This document shows positions 5,384 through 5,652 of a DNA stretch of 5,652 nucleotides, one piece after another. The translations under genes and the position numbers were made by a program. Under the pieces are notes generated by a model that saw only the letters and a program-made list of their open reading frames with translations, ran no database searches and had not been told where the DNA came from. How positions within the stretch are numbered: the first letter of the stretch is position 1; each line of letters begins with the position of its first letter. Origin of the DNA: Gammaproteobacteria bacterium (GTDB taxonomy: Bacteria; Pseudomonadota; Gammaproteobacteria; GCA-001735895); the NCBI GenBank assembly GCA_015494335.1, contig WGBK01000318.1, positions 1 through 5,652 of the forward strand, written 5' to 3'.

Positions 5384-5652
5384 TCAGAAGATCTGCGGTC
5401 CGAGAGCTGCCCGCTCCGAGCGACTCTTCGACAGCAGGGAGAAAAGCCGCTCCTTCAGGCCGGGACGGAGGACATAGTGCACCTCGACGATGTCGGCCTG
5501 CTCCCGCATGGCCATCAGATAATCGTCGCTGGTGAGCAGTTCGTCCACCAGCCCCAGCTCCAGCGCCCGGCTGCCCAGCCAGTGCTCGCCAGTGGCCACC
5601 TTCTCCACCTCCAGTCCGGCGCGCTGTCGCTTGATGAACCCCTTGAACAGCC
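5384..5652 (-). CDS. sohB: SohB-like inner-membrane S49 peptidase, C-terminal part (partial, runs off right edge)
   Basis: The frame is open from the right edge to the TGA at 5384-5386, giving 88 visible residues, about the last quarter of a typical SohB of roughly 350 residues. The visible part holds FKGFIKRQRAGLEVEKVATG, then EHWLGSRALELGLVDELLTS. The G-E-x-W-x-G-x-x-A-x-x-x-G-L-V-D-E pattern is the usual end of the S49 (SppA/SohB) catalytic domain, and its wording is close to E. coli SohB as I recall it. A GTG at 5608 inside the frame is not a credible start because the homologous reading continues upstream to the edge. The catalytic serine and lysine lie outside the window. SohB is a membrane-bound protease whose cytoplasm/periplasm orientation is not settled here. 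There is no evident functional link to the TonB operon beyond sharing its direction. Confidence 0.88.
   Translation of the reverse strand, partial: LFKGFIKRQRAGLEVEKVATGEHWLGSRALELGLVDELLTSDDYLMAMREQADIVEVHYVLRPGLKERLFSLLSKSRSERAALGPQIF

Noticed and set aside
5384..5608. Separate small gene starting at GTG 5608
   Set aside because: The frame continues upstream to the window edge with SohB-like residues, so this is the tail of a larger gene.

Overview
The window reads as one gammaproteobacterial chromosomal segment of fairly high GC, with every supported gene on the minus strand. The species cannot be named from the sequence. The gene order DUF3450 - ExbB-like channel with a periplasmic extension (TtpC type) - ExbB - ExbD - TonB - TPR protein is the layout of the TonB2 energy-transduction cluster known from Vibrio and related Gammaproteobacteria. 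The neighbouring SohB-type protease also fits that group.

Layout in transcription order (right to left): the C-terminal end of a sohB-like S49 peptidase gene enters from the right edge and stops at 5384. A 194-base intergenic region (5190-5383) follows and carries what looks like a PhoB-dependent promoter. It has four heptamer units at exact 11-base spacing, the first and last being good matches to the Pho-box half-site, with a -10 hexamer exactly 10 bases after the last unit. Six genes then follow without a visible internal terminator: DUF3450 (4416-5189), TtpC-like (3029-4390), exbB (2411-3019), exbD (2004-2414), tonB (1366-2007) and TPR (206-1360). A seventh gene starts at 215 and runs off the left edge. 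It encodes a signal peptide followed by a small beta-domain of the carboxypeptidase-regulatory type, such as often precedes the plug of TonB-dependent receptors. Junctions are 22, 9, -4, -4, 5 and -10 bases, which indicates a translationally coupled operon.

How the genes probably work together: ExbB, ExbD and the second ExbB-like channel TtpC convert the proton gradient into movement of a short TonB across the periplasm. TtpC, DUF3450 and the TPR protein supply long periplasmic coiled-coil or helical-repeat parts that probably extend or organise the complex. The truncated seventh gene may be the outer-membrane partner. The main point of interest is regulation. TonB systems are usually thought of as iron-regulated through Fur, but I see no Fur-like palindrome here and a Pho-box-like array instead. 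This suggests a TonB system dedicated to phosphorus acquisition, which is an inference from promoter pattern and gene order only.
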